A stretch of DNA of 64,000 bases from Oerskovia flava (lineage in GTDB: Bacteria; Actinomycetota; Actinomycetes; Actinomycetales; Cellulomonadaceae). The stretch is taken from positions 496,001-560,000 of the forward strand of contig NZ_JAOXSR010000001.1 of assembly GCF_026163685.1 (NCBI RefSeq). The letters are read 5' to 3'. The notes under the pieces were generated by a model. The model had not been told where the DNA came from. It did not search any database and saw only the letters and a program-made list of their open reading frames with translations. The translations under genes were made by a program, and so were the position numbers. Positions 1 through 9,400 of this stretch are shown one piece after another; positions within the stretch are counted from its first letter, which is position 1; the number at the start of each line of letters is the position of its first letter.

Positions 1-1
1 G

Positions 2-919
2 GAGGCCGAGCTGCGCTTCGGCGTCTCGGTGAACACGTGGGGTGTCAACGACCTCGTCGAGGCGGTCGCCGCGGTGGACGACGCCCGGGTGGACAGCCTC
101 GTGCTCGAGTACGAGAACCTCTACGACGTCGCCCCGGAGCTGCGCAAGGACGGCGACCGGCACGAATCGCTGCGCTACGCCGCGCGGCAGGAGATCGCGC
201 TCGAGACGTTCCTCGAGTCCGTGGGGGCCAAGGCCTTCACGACGAACTTCGAGGACCTCGGTGACCTGCGCCAGCTGCCCGGCATCGCGGTGCAGCGCCT
301 GATGTCCAAGGGGTACGGGTTCGGCGCCGAGGGCGACTGGAAGACGGCGGTGCTCGTGCGCGCGGCCAAGGTCATGGGCGAGGGCCTGCCGGGCGGGGCC
401 TCTCTCATGGAGGACTACACCTACGACCTCACCCCGGGCCACGAGCGGATCCTCGGCGCCCACATGCTCGAGGTCTGCCCGTCGCTGACCACCTCGAAGC
501 CCCGCGTGGAGATCCACCCGCTCGGCATCGGCGGCAAGGAGGACCCGGTCCGGATGGTGTTCGACGCCGACCCCGGTGTGGGTGTCGTCGTGTCTCTCGC
601 CGACATGCGGGACCGGTTCCGTCTGACGGCCAACGTCGTCGACGTCGTCGCGCCGACCGCTCCGCTGCCCCACCTGCCGGTCGCGCGCGCCGTGTGGGAG
701 CCGCGTCCGGACTTCGCGACCTCGGCGGAGTCGTGGCTCACCGCCGGCGGCGCGCACCACACGGTGCTGTCCACCGGGGCGGGTGTCGACGCGTTCGAGA
801 TCTTCGCCGACATCGCCGGCACCGAGCTCCTTGTCATCGACGAGAGCACAACGCGTCGTGGGTTCCGCGACCAGGTGCGCTGGAACCAGGCCTACTACCG
901 CCTCGCCCAGGGCCTGTAG
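2..919 (+). CDS. araA: L-arabinose isomerase, C-terminal part (5' end outside window)
   Basis: Converts L-arabinose to L-ribulose in the cytoplasm, the first step of bacterial arabinose catabolism. The reading frame is open from base 2, so the start lies upstream. About 305 of the usual roughly 500 residues are present. Family-typical stretches are visible, including [20 protein letters not shown] and the C-terminal [13 protein letters not shown]. Its position at the head of an arabinose importer and arabinan-degrading enzymes supports the substrate. An araB/araD pair would be expected just upstream but cannot be seen. A 12-bp hairpin follows the stop, so it probably ends its own transcription unit. 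Confidence 0.95.
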   Translation, partial: EAELRFGVSVNTWGVNDLVEAVAAVDDARVDSLVLEYENLYDVAPELRKDGDRHESLRYAARQEIALETFLESVGAKAFTTNFEDLGDLRQLPGIAVQRLMSKGYGFGAEGDWKTAVLVRAAKVMGEGLPGGASLMEDYTYDLTPGHERILGAHMLEVCPSLTTSKPRVEIHPLGIGGKEDPVRMVFDADPGVGVVVSLADMRDRFRLTANVVDVVAPTAPLPHLPVARAVWEPRPDFATSAESWLTAGGAHHTVLSTGAGVDAFEIFADIAGTELLVIDESTTRRGFRDQVRWNQAYYRLAQGL

Positions 920-962
920 GTCTCCCTCACGGGGCGGCACACCCCTACGGGCGGTCGCCGGG

Positions 963-991
963 GACCGTGGCCGGGCGGACCGGCCACGGTC
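963..991 (+). terminator. Hairpin terminator after araA
   Basis: GACCGTGGCCGG at 963-974 pairs perfectly with CCGGCCACGGTC at 980-991 around a 5-nt loop, 44 bp after the araA stop. No T-tract follows, which is common for terminators in high-GC actinobacteria. Confidence 0.65.
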
Positions 992-1081
992 GACCCGGTG
1001 CGCCACGGCCTGTCCGGGTGCGTTGCCGGGGGTCGGTAGGTCGTGATCGAACCGTGACCCAGAGGGCTTTCGCCCGGTGTG

Positions 1082-1095
1082 TGTGAGCGCTAACA
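1082..1095. promoter_or_regulatory. LacI-family operator 1 (importer promoter)
   Basis: TGTGAGCGCTAACA is a near-palindrome with the central CG typical of LacI-family sites. Its reverse complement differs by one base from the site at 13254. A second copy lies 29 bp downstream. The likely regulator, an arabinose-responsive LacI/AraR-type repressor, is not encoded in the window. Confidence 0.7.
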
Positions 1096-1110
1096 TCGGA
1101 GCCAGGGGGG

Positions 1111-1124
1111 TGTGAGCGTTCACA
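1111..1124. promoter_or_regulatory. LacI-family operator 2 (importer promoter)
   Basis: TGTGAGCGTTCACA has perfect 5-bp outer arms (TGTGA/TCACA) around GCGT. The start-to-start distance to operator 1 is 29 bp. It superficially resembles a Rex site but is 14 rather than 18 bp and shares the pattern of the other sites in this locus. Confidence 0.7.
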
Positions 1125-1201
1125 CAGCGGAACCGGGTTCGAGGCACAGGTGCTTCGAGTCGGTCGAGCTGATCGATGAGCTTCGGTTTGACGGGTTTCA
1201 T

Positions 1202-1231
1202 TTGTCATTCGGACGTTGACACCGCTAGATA
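1202..1231 (+). promoter_or_regulatory. Possible promoter of the arabinose importer operon
   Basis: A -35-like TTGTCA (1202-1207) and a -10-like TAGATA (1226-1231) are separated by 18 bp, downstream of both operators and about 105 bp before the start codon. Alternative TTGACA boxes at 1216 and 1232 lack a good -10. Confidence 0.3.
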
Positions 1232-1335
1232 TTGACAAACCTGAACAGACACCGACAGCGCCCAACAGGATGCGGTCGGTCACGCACGGAACGGTCCGGG
1301 CACGATGCCAGGACCGGCATCTCAAGGAGGAGAGC

Positions 1336-2352
1336 ATGTTCAGCACTTTCACGGCGCGCAGGCGTCTGACAGGAGTTCTCGCCGGTGCGGCGATCTTCGC
1401 GCTCGCAGCCTGCGGCGGCGGCGACACCGACGGCGGTGGCGGCGCCGAGGGTGACGGCGACGGCGGCACGAGCGGCGACACGATCGTCGTCGGCTTCTCG
1501 CAGGTCGGCGCCGAGAGCGGCTGGCGCGCGGCGAACACCAAGTCCATCCAGGACACCCTGACCGCCGAGAACGGCTTCGACCTCAAGTTCTCCGACGCGC
1601 AGCAGAAGCAGGAAAACCAGATCCAGGCGATCCGGTCCTACATCGCCCAGGGCGTCGACGTCATCGCCTTCTCGCCTGTCGTGGAGTCCGGCTGGGACTC
1701 GGTGCTCGAGGAGGCTCGCGACGCGGGCATCCCCGTCGTGCTGACGGACCGGGCCGTGGACTCCGAGGACGACACGCTCTACGAGTCCTTCATCGGCTCC
1801 GACTTCGTCCTCGAGGGTGAGATGGCCGGTGAGTGGGTCTCGGAGAACCTCGCGGCCGAGCAGCTCAACGTCGTCGAGCTCCAGGGCACCACCGGCGCCG
1901 CGCCCGCGATCGACCGCAAGACCGGGTTCGAGTCGGCCACGGCCGGCAACCCGAACATCGAGATCATCGCGTCTCAGACCGGCAACTTCACGCGGACCGA
2001 GGGCAAGCAGGTCATGGAGGGCTTCCTGCAGGCCCACGACGACATCGACCTGGTCTTCGCGCACAACGACGACATGGGCCTCGGTGCGATCGAGGCGATC
2101 GAGGCCGCCGGCATGGTGCCCGGCGAGGACATCAAGATCGTCACGATCGACGCGGTCAAGGACGGCATGCAGGCGCTGGCCGACGGCAAGATCAACTACA
2201 TCGTCGAGTGCAACCCGCTGCTCGGCCCGGACCTGGCCGAGATCATCAAGAGCGTCATCGCCGGCGAGCCGGTCGAGAAGCGCATCGTCGTCGAGGACCT
2301 CGCGTTCGACCAGGAAGCAGCCATCGAGGCGCTCCCCACCCGCGAGTACTGA
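1336..2352 (+). CDS. Sugar ABC transporter substrate-binding lipoprotein (YtfQ-like)
   Basis: Extracytoplasmic receptor of a pentose/furanose ABC importer; L-arabinose is the likely ligand from context. The 338-residue protein begins with a basic n-region, a hydrophobic stretch and lipobox LAAC with Cys26, followed by a Gly/Asp-rich linker and a periplasmic-binding-protein type I fold (Peripla_BP_4). The ATG at 1336 was chosen because a perfect AAGGAGG sits at 1324-1330, whereas longer in-frame starts lack both Shine-Dalgarno and signal peptide. It is the first gene of a four-gene operon and is followed by two strong hairpins that probably lower downstream expression. E. coli YtfQ binds galactofuranose, so other sugars remain possible. 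Confidence 0.9.
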   Translation: MFSTFTARRRLTGVLAGAAIFALAACGGGDTDGGGGAEGDGDGGTSGDTIVVGFSQVGAESGWRAANTKSIQDTLTAENGFDLKFSDAQQKQENQIQAIRSYIAQGVDVIAFSPVVESGWDSVLEEARDAGIPVVLTDRAVDSEDDTLYESFIGSDFVLEGEMAGEWVSENLAAEQLNVVELQGTTGAAPAIDRKTGFESATAGNPNIEIIASQTGNFTRTEGKQVMEGFLQAHDDIDLVFAHNDDMGLGAIEAIEAAGMVPGEDIKIVTIDAVKDGMQALADGKINYIVECNPLLGPDLAEIIKSVIAGEPVEKRIVVEDLAFDQEAAIEALPTREY

Positions 2353-2372
2353 CGCGGACAGCACGACCTGAC

Positions 2373-2400
2373 GGTGGGGACGCGGCACCGCGTCCCCACC
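2373..2400 (+). terminator. Intra-operon hairpin after binding-protein gene
   Basis: GGTGGGGACGCGG (2373-2385) pairs with CCGCGTCCCCACC (2388-2400), leaving a tight loop. Such a hairpin just after a binding-protein gene usually gives partial termination or protects the upstream mRNA. Confidence 0.6.
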
Positions 2401-2416
2401 GCTACCACGGACGGGT

Positions 2417-2449
2417 CGTGCACCAGGTGCTTCGAGGCCCTGGTGCACG
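2417..2449 (+). terminator. Second intra-operon hairpin
   Basis: CGTGCACCAGG (2417-2427) is perfectly complementary to CCTGGTGCACG (2439-2449) with an 11-nt loop. It lies 17 bp beyond the first hairpin and 76 bp before the ATPase start. Confidence 0.5.
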
Positions 2450-2525
2450 GCCGACACCCCGCAGTCCCGCACGCTGCACAGCACGCCGCCCGCGCCCCGC
2501 GCGGGCTCGGCACGGAAGGTCAACG

Positions 2526-4064
2526 ATGACTACGCCACACGACGCCCCACCGGTCGTCGAGATGACGGGGATCTCGATCGAGTTCCCCGGAGTCAAAGCT
2601 CTGCAGGCCGTGGACTTCACCCTTCGCGCGGGCGAGGTCCACGCCCTCATGGGGGAGAACGGCGCCGGCAAGTCCACGCTCATCAAGGCGCTCACGGGCG
2701 TCTACTCGATCGACTCCGGCCGGATCGTCGTGGACGGCCAGGAGCAGGAGTTCAGCGGTCCCGGGCAGGCCCAGTCCGCCGGCATCAGCACCGTGTACCA
2801 GGAGGTGAATCTCTGCGAGAACCTCTCGGTCGCCGAGAACATCATGCTCGGTCACGAGCCGCGCCGTGCCGGCGCGATCGACTGGCGTGCCACCCGGCGC
2901 ACCGCGGGCGAGCTGCTCACGCGGCTGAACCTCAACATCGACCCGGCCTCCTCGCTGTCGGCGCACTCGCTCGCCGTCCAGCAGCTGGTCGCGATCTGCC
3001 GTGCCATGGTCGTCGACTGCAAGGTCCTCATCCTCGACGAACCGACCTCGAGCCTGGACGCGGACGAGGTCGCGCAGCTGTTCGCCGTGATGCGGTCTCT
3101 GCGCGACCAGGGCGTCGCGATCCTCTTCGTCTCGCACTTCCTCGAGCAGATCTACGAGATCTCGGACCGGATGACCGTTCTGCGCAACGGTCAGCTCGTC
3201 GGTGAGTACCGCACGGCCGACCTGCCCCGCCTCGAGCTGGTCTCGAAGATGATCGGTACCTCGCTCGAGGTGCTCGAGGAGCTCGAGGAGGCGCCCAAGC
3301 GATCAGTCGCCGAGCGCCCCGACACCGCTCCGCTCGTCCAGGCCGTCGGGCTCGGGCGCAAGGGCTCGGTACAGCCGTTCGACCTGGACCTCTACGAGGG
3401 CGAGGTCGTCGGGCTGGCGGGCCTGCTGGGGTCCGGCCGTACCGAGCTTGCTCGGCTGCTCGCCGGCGCCGACCGCGCGGACTCCGGTCTGACGCGCATC
3501 GCGGGCGCGCTCGCGCGCCTGCGCACCCCACGCGCGGCCATGCAGCACGGCATCGCCTTCTCCTCCGAGCACCGCAAGGCCGAGGGCATCATCGGTGACC
3601 TGACGGTCCGGGAGAACATCATCCTGGGGGTCCAGGCCGACCGCGGCTGGGCCCGCCGGCTCCCGCGCAAGCGGGCGGACGAGATCGTCGACCGCTACAT
3701 GACCGCGCTCGACATCCGGCCGGCGAACCCCGACGCCCTGATCCGCAACCTCTCGGGCGGCAACCAGCAGAAGGTGCTGCTCGCCCGGTGGCTCGCGACC
3801 GCACCCCGCCTCCTGCTGCTGGACGAGCCGACCCGCGGCATCGACGTCGGCGCGAAGGCGGAGATCCAGCGGCTGGTCGCCCAGCTCGCCGCCGACGGCA
3901 TGTCCGTCGTCTTCATCTCCGCGGAGCTGGAGGAGGTCCTGCGGCTCAGCCACCGGATCGCCGTCATGCGGGACCGCGAGAAGATCGCAGAGGTCACCAA
4001 CAACGAGAACGTCACGGTCAGCGACCTCGTGGAGCTGATCGCGAGCGGAGGTCAGCACCGATGA
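2526..4064 (+). CDS. Sugar ABC transporter ATP-binding protein, two ATPase domains (YtfR-like)
   Basis: Energises the pentose importer at the inner membrane face. The 512-residue protein has two fused ABC domains. The first has Walker A GENGAGKST and Walker B LILDEPTSSLD. The second has a degenerate Walker A (GLLGSGRTE), the signature LSGGNQQKVLLARWL and Walker B LLLLDEPTRGID. One canonical and one degenerate P-loop is normal for the RbsA/MglA/YtfR class. The ATG at 2526 follows a weak GGAAGG; upstream sequence in frame is low-complexity Arg-rich and was excluded. The stop overlaps the next start by 4 bp, so it is translationally coupled to the permease. Confidence 0.92.
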   Translation: MTTPHDAPPVVEMTGISIEFPGVKALQAVDFTLRAGEVHALMGENGAGKSTLIKALTGVYSIDSGRIVVDGQEQEFSGPGQAQSAGISTVYQEVNLCENLSVAENIMLGHEPRRAGAIDWRATRRTAGELLTRLNLNIDPASSLSAHSLAVQQLVAICRAMVVDCKVLILDEPTSSLDADEVAQLFAVMRSLRDQGVAILFVSHFLEQIYEISDRMTVLRNGQLVGEYRTADLPRLELVSKMIGTSLEVLEELEEAPKRSVAERPDTAPLVQAVGLGRKGSVQPFDLDLYEGEVVGLAGLLGSGRTELARLLAGADRADSGLTRIAGALARLRTPRAAMQHGIAFSSEHRKAEGIIGDLTVRENIILGVQADRGWARRLPRKRADEIVDRYMTALDIRPANPDALIRNLSGGNQQKVLLARWLATAPRLLLLDEPTRGIDVGAKAEIQRLVAQLAADGMSVVFISAELEEVLRLSHRIAVMRDREKIAEVTNNENVTVSDLVELIASGGQHR

Positions 4065-5194
4065 GCACGCAGGCACCCGCCCCCGCGGACCGCCCGGGCA
4101 CGAGCGTCGGGTCGCGCGCACCGGGTGACACCCGCCGCGGCCTGACGAGCTTCACGCAGAACCGGCTCTTCTGGCCCGTGGCCGCGCTGGTCCTGCTGGT
4201 GGTCGCGAACACGATCAAGAACCCCGGCTTCCTCGGGGTTCGCCTCCAGGACGGCAACCTGTTCGGGGCGACGATCAACATCCTGCGCAACGGTGCGCCG
4301 CTGCTGCTCGTGGCCCTCGGTATGACGCTCGTCATCGCGACCCGGGGGATCGACCTGTCGGTCGGCGCCGTGGTCGCGATCTCGGGCGCGGTCGCGTGCA
4401 GCTTCATCGCCTCGTCGCCCGACCCTACGAGCGTGACGACGGTGCTCGTCGCCGTGGGGATCGCGCTGACGCTGTCGTTCGTGCTCGGCGTCTGGAACGG
4501 GTTCCTCGTCTCGGTGCTCGGGATACAACCGATCATCGCGACCCTCGTCCTCATGACGGCGGGTCGTGGCATCGCGATGCTCATCACGAACGGTCAGATC
4601 ACGACGGTCAACAGCCCTCCGTTCAAGACGATCGGTTCGGGCTTCTTCCTCGGCCTCCCGGTCGCGATCCTCATCGCGGGCGGGGTCTTCGCCCTCGTCG
4701 CGGTCCTGACGCGGCGCACGGCGTTGGGCATGCTCATCGAGTCCGTCGGCATCAACCCGGCGGCGAGCAGGCTCGCCGGGGTCAAGGCGCGCAACATCGT
4801 GTGGACCGTGTACGCGGTCGCGGCGCTGTTCGCCGGCCTCGCCGGGTTGATGATCAGCTCCAACGTCATGGCGGCCGACGCGAACAACGCCGGACTGTTC
4901 ATCGAGCTGGACGCGATCCTCGCCGTCGTCATCGGGGGGACGTCGCTGGCAGGAGGCAAGTTCTCGCTCTCGGGCACCCTGGTCGGCGTCTTCGTCATCC
5001 AGACCCTCACTCTGACCGTGACCATGCTTGGCATCTCGCCGTCCGTGACGCCGCTGTTCAAGGCGATCGTCGTCATCGCCGTGTGCCTCATGCAGGCTCC
5101 CGTGGTGCGCAAGAAGCTCGCCGCCCGACGGCGCCGCAAGGCGTCGGAGGCCGGTACCGACAGCACGTCCGCCCGCACGGAGGTCGCAGCCTGA
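4061..5194 (+). CDS. Sugar ABC transporter permease (YtfT-like)
   Basis: One of two membrane subunits of the pentose importer (BPD_transp_2 family). The 377-residue protein has a hydrophilic N-terminal tail of about 35 residues, then roughly eight to ten hydrophobic segments. It shows the family motif GMTLVIATRGIDLSVGA and the ATPase-contact region around GINPAASRLAGVKARN. Start ATG at 4061 overlaps the ATPase stop (ATGA), and its own stop overlaps the next permease start by one base. Two distinct permeases with one fused ATPase is the YtfT/YjfF arrangement, rather than the single-permease RbsC or AraH arrangement. Confidence 0.9.
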   Translation: MSTQAPAPADRPGTSVGSRAPGDTRRGLTSFTQNRLFWPVAALVLLVVANTIKNPGFLGVRLQDGNLFGATINILRNGAPLLLVALGMTLVIATRGIDLSVGAVVAISGAVACSFIASSPDPTSVTTVLVAVGIALTLSFVLGVWNGFLVSVLGIQPIIATLVLMTAGRGIAMLITNGQITTVNSPPFKTIGSGFFLGLPVAILIAGGVFALVAVLTRRTALGMLIESVGINPAASRLAGVKARNIVWTVYAVAALFAGLAGLMISSNVMAADANNAGLFIELDAILAVVIGGTSLAGGKFSLSGTLVGVFVIQTLTLTVTMLGISPSVTPLFKAIVVIAVCLMQAPVVRKKLAARRRRKASEAGTDSTSARTEVAA

Positions 5195-6228
5195 TGTCCA
5201 TCGACCAGATCCAGGCGCCCGAGACCAAGAGGTCCGGCGGGCTCGTACCGGCCGTCTCCGGCCTGCGCCGCCGACTGCACATCGACCGCCGCTACCTGCC
5301 GGTGCTCGGCACGCTCGTCGTCCTCGCGCTCATGCTCGTGGTCGGGGCGACCCGCTACGACAACTTCCTGTCGGGACGGGTCATCTCGAACCTGTTCATC
5401 AACAACTCGTTCCTCATCGTGCTGGCAGTGGGGATGACGTTCGTGATCCTCACCGGCGGCATCGACCTGTCGGTCGGAGCGGTGGTGGCGTTGTCGGGGA
5501 TCTCCGCGGCCTCGCTCCTGCAGACCGGGTGGCCGGCCGCGGTGGTCATCCCGCTCGTCGTGCTCATCGGCTCCGCGCTCGGCCTGGTCGTCGGGATCAT
5601 GGTCCACGTCTTCGAGATACAACCGTTCATCGCGACCCTGGCCGCGATGTTCCTCGCGCGTGGACTGAGCTACGTCATCAGCCTCGAGTCGATCACGATC
5701 ACGAACGAGACGTTCGTGGAGCTCGCGAGCTGGTCGCTGCCGATCGGCGAGACGTGGCGGATCAACGCGAGCGTCGTCATCGCGCTGGTGGTCGTCGCGA
5801 TCGGCTTCTACGTGCTCCACTACACGCAGTTCGGCCGGACCGTCTACGCGATCGGCGGCGGTGAGCAGTCGGCCATGCTCATGGGTCTGCCCGTCGCACG
5901 CACCAAGGTCCTCGTCTACGTCATCAGCGGGACCTGCGCGGGGCTCGGGGGACTGCTGTTCGCCCTCTTCTCCCGGTCCGGCTACTCGCTGACGGGCGTC
6001 GGCATGGAGCTCGACGCGATCGCCGCGGTCGTGATCGGAGGCACGCTGCTCACCGGCGGGACGGGATTCGTGCTCGGCTCCGTGCTGGGTGTGCTCGTCC
6101 TCGGACTCATCCAGACCATCATCACCTTCGAAGGAACGCTCAGCTCCTGGTGGACCAAGATCGTCATCGGCGCGCTGCTCCTGATCTTCGTGATCCTGCA
6201 GCGGGTCCTGGCGGTCCGCCGGACGTAG
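5194..6228 (+). CDS. Sugar ABC transporter permease (YjfF-like)
   Basis: Second membrane subunit of the importer. The 344-residue protein belongs to the same permease family as its upstream neighbour, with GMTFVILTGGIDLSVGA near residue 80 and a conserved GGTLLTGGTG loop near the C-terminus. The start shares its A with the stop codon of the preceding gene (TGATG), which implies coupled translation and equimolar permease subunits. A 14-bp hairpin starting two bases after the stop ends the operon. Confidence 0.9.
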   Translation: MSIDQIQAPETKRSGGLVPAVSGLRRRLHIDRRYLPVLGTLVVLALMLVVGATRYDNFLSGRVISNLFINNSFLIVLAVGMTFVILTGGIDLSVGAVVALSGISAASLLQTGWPAAVVIPLVVLIGSALGLVVGIMVHVFEIQPFIATLAAMFLARGLSYVISLESITITNETFVELASWSLPIGETWRINASVVIALVVVAIGFYVLHYTQFGRTVYAIGGGEQSAMLMGLPVARTKVLVYVISGTCAGLGGLLFALFSRSGYSLTGVGMELDAIAAVVIGGTLLTGGTGFVLGSVLGVLVLGLIQTIITFEGTLSSWWTKIVIGALLLIFVILQRVLAVRRT

Positions 6229-6230
6229 GT

Positions 6231-6263
6231 CGTCGGGTGCCGGGCACGTCCCGGCACCCGACG
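6231..6263 (+). terminator. Terminator of the importer operon
   Basis: CGTCGGGTGCCGGG (6231-6244) and CCCGGCACCCGACG (6250-6263) form a perfect 14-bp stem with a 5-nt loop. Confidence 0.75.
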
Positions 6264-6357
6264 AGTCCCGACGTGCGCCGGTGCGCGCCGGGACCACAGC
6301 AGGGGGCCGGTACCCCGTGCGCATCGAGAACGGGTCCAGGGGGACGCCGCCCGGTCG

Positions 6358-6371
6358 TGTGATCGTTAACA
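6358..6371. promoter_or_regulatory. LacI-family operator 3 (GH51 promoter)
   Basis: TGTGATCGTTAACA matches the 14-bp consensus of the sites at 1082, 1111 and 13254 (TGTKAKCGNTMACA). It lies 51 bp before the GH51 start, where it could block transcription, so this gene probably has its own arabinose-controlled promoter. Confidence 0.65.
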
Positions 6372-6421
6372 TCAACGACGGTCGACGGATTCCCAGGTCT
6401 CTCAACGAGGAGAGGTACTTG

Positions 6422-9400
6422 ATGTCAGCATCCACGCACCACCCGCACGAACCGTCCGTCGCGCCACCACCGAGCCCACGACCCCCACGGGCTGCGGACG
6501 CACACCGAATCGGACGCCGCCGCCGGCAGGCCGTCGCCGGCGTCGTCTCGGCGAGCCTCCTCGCCACCGGCGCGCTCGTCGCCGGGACGCTGCCCGCCGC
6601 CGCCGCCGAGCCCGAGCTGCCGGAGGGCGCCTGGATCGAGCAGTTCGACGGCGACGCGCTCGGCGCCGACTGGACGGTGGTCAACCCGGCCTCCGAAGCG
6701 CTCGAGGTGTCGGGCGGGGCGTTGCGGCTCACGTCGCAGCCGGGGGACACGTGGCAGTCCACCAACAGCGCCCGCAACATCCTGATGCTCGACGTGCCCG
6801 ACGGCGACTTCACCGTCGTCACACGGGTCGACGCGCCGGTGTCGCAGGTGTACCAGGGGGCAGGCCTCATCGCCTGGCAGGACATGGACAACTACGTCCG
6901 CTCCGGGCTCACGTTCGTCGGGTCGTTGTCGCCATCGGGCCGTGCGATCGAGAACGACGTCGAGACCGGCGGTGTGTTCACGGCGAACGAGTTCACCGAC
7001 CGGCCCGGGTCGACGGGAGAGACGCTGCGCATGCAGCGCGCCGGCGACACCCTGACCACGTCGTTCTGGGACGAGCCTGCGGGCGTCTGGGCCGACGCCG
7101 GGGCGGTCGAGCTCGACTTCCCGATCACTCAGGTGGGCCTGTACGCGCTCGCGGCGCAGGACGGTACCGCGCACGAGGCCGTGTTCGACTACGTGGCGCT
7201 CGACGCCGCGCCCGGGACCGACCAGGTCCCGACCGGTCGATTCACGCTGTCGGGCCCTGCCCCGTTCCGGTACCTGGTCTCGACGGACGAGGGTCTCGCC
7301 CTCGACGACGAGCGCCCGTCGACCACTGTCGCGCTCGGTGCGACGCCGGTCGGTGAGCCCGGGAGCGACGGGTCGCAGCCGATCACGCTGTCGGTCGGTG
7401 ACCGGCCCGTCGTGGTGGACGACGCGCGTCTGACGCTCGGTGCCGAGGGAGCCGACGCCGCTACGCTGCGGCTGACCGACGCGGGCGGCGGCCGGGTCGT
7501 CCTGCGTGACGCCACGGACCCGGAGGCTCACGCCGGCCTGGCGGCCGACGGTGCGCTGGTCCTGGGCGGGCGGGAGGACGCCGTGCGGCTGACGATCACC
7601 CCCGTGTCCTCCGCGGAGCACGAGATCACGGTCGACACCCAGGCGACGCGCACGCAGATGAGCGACGAGCTGTACGGGGTCTTCTACGAGGACATCAACT
7701 ACGCGGCCGACGGCGGCCTGTACGCCGAGCTCGTCCGCAACCGGTCGTTCGAGTTCAACAACCAGGACAACGGGTCGTTCACTGGGATGACGGCCTGGTC
7801 CGCGGTGAACCGGGGTGGCGCGAGCGCCACGACCACGGTCGTCAACGACGCCGGGCGGCTCAACGAGACGAACCGCAACTACCTGCGCCTGGTCTCGACG
7901 GGTGCGGGCGCCGGCGTGCGGAACGCCGGCTACAACACCGGCCTGTTCGTCGAGGAGGGCGCGGACTACGACTTCTCGGTCTGGGTCCGTTCCACGGTCG
8001 CGCAGACGCTGACCGTGCGCGTCGAGGACGCCGCGGGCACGGCGGCCTTCGCGAGCGGTACCGTCGACGTCGACGGCAGCGACGAGTGGGTGCAGCACGA
8101 CATCACGCTCAGCGCCGAGGGGACCACGACGTCCGGCCGCCTCGCGGTGCTCACGGGCGCCGCAGGCACCGTGAACCTCGACATGGTCTCGTTGTTCCCG
8201 CAGGACACCTGGGAAGGGCCGGTCAACGGGAGGTCGGTGCTGCGCAAGGACCTCGCGGAGAAGATCGAGGCCATGGACCCGCGGTTCTTCCGGTTCCCGG
8301 GCGGCTGCGTCACGAACGTGGGGACGTTCCGCACGTACGCCGAGAGCGGTTTCACCGACCGGCGTCGGACGTATCAGTGGAAGGAGACCATCGGTCCCGT
8401 CGAGGAGCGCGCGACGAACTGGAACTTCTGGGGCTACAACCAGTCCTACGGCATCGGCTACCTCGAGTACTTCCTCTTCGCGGAGGACCTCGGCGCGACG
8501 CCGCTCCCCGTGGTGTCCGTCGGTGCCAACGGCTGCGGCAGCACGATCCCCGAGATGACCGACCCCGTCCAGATCGCGCGCTGGGTGCAGGACACCCTCG
8601 ACCTCGTCGAGTTCGCCAACGGTGACGTCGACACGCAGTGGGGTGCGGTGCGGGCCGAGCTCGGGCACCCCGAGCCCTTCGACCTCAAGTACATCGGCCT
8701 GGGGAACGAGGAGAACACGCGGACCTTCGAGGCGAACTTCCCGGCGTTCCGGGACGCGCTCGAGGCCGAGCACCCCGAGATCACGATCATCTCCAACTCG
8801 GGCCCGCTGTCGAGCGGTGCGCGCTTCGACGAGCTGTGGGAGTTCAACCGCGAGCAGGGCGTCGCGATGGTCGACGAGCACTACTACAACGACCCGTCGT
8901 GGTTCCTCGAGAACGACGAGCGCTACGACTCCTACGACCGCGAGGGCCCGGCGGTCTTCCTCGGCGAGTACGCCTCGCGGGGGAACACCTTCGCGAACGC
9001 CCTGTCGGAGGCCGCGTTCATGACAGGTCTCGAGCGCAACGCGGACGTCGTGAAGCTCGCCGCCTACGCTCCGCTGCTCGCGAACGAGGACTACGTGCAG
9101 TGGTCGCCGGACGCCATCTGGTTCGACAACGACGAGTCGTGGGGCTCGGTGAACTACTACGTGCAGACGATGTTCGCCGAGAACGACGGTGACGAGGTCG
9201 TCCCGAGCACGCACACGGGACCTCCGGTCGCAGACGCCGTGCTCGACGGCGGTGTGTTCCTCTCGACGTGGGCGACGTCCGCCGCGTACGCCAACGTCCG
9301 GGTGACCGACAACGCGTCCGGTGACGTGCTGTTCTCCGACGACTTCGCGGACGGTGCCGGCTGGGAACCCCAGGCGGGCACCTGGGCGGTGGACGATGGC

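Larger units (their letters stand above)
920..1335 (+). other. 416-bp regulatory gap between araA and the importer operon
   Basis: No coding sequence is supported here. The gap holds the araA terminator hairpin (963-991), two LacI-type 14-bp operators 29 bp apart (1082 and 1111), a possible promoter (1202-1231) and the Shine-Dalgarno of the binding-protein gene. Upstream in-frame extensions of that gene lack family similarity. Confidence 0.7.

Noticed and set aside
1111-1124. Reading TGTGAGCGTTCACA as a Rex site
   Set aside because: Rex sites are 18 bp with TTGTGA/TCACAA arms. This one has the shorter spacing and the GCG core shared with three other sites in the arabinose locus.
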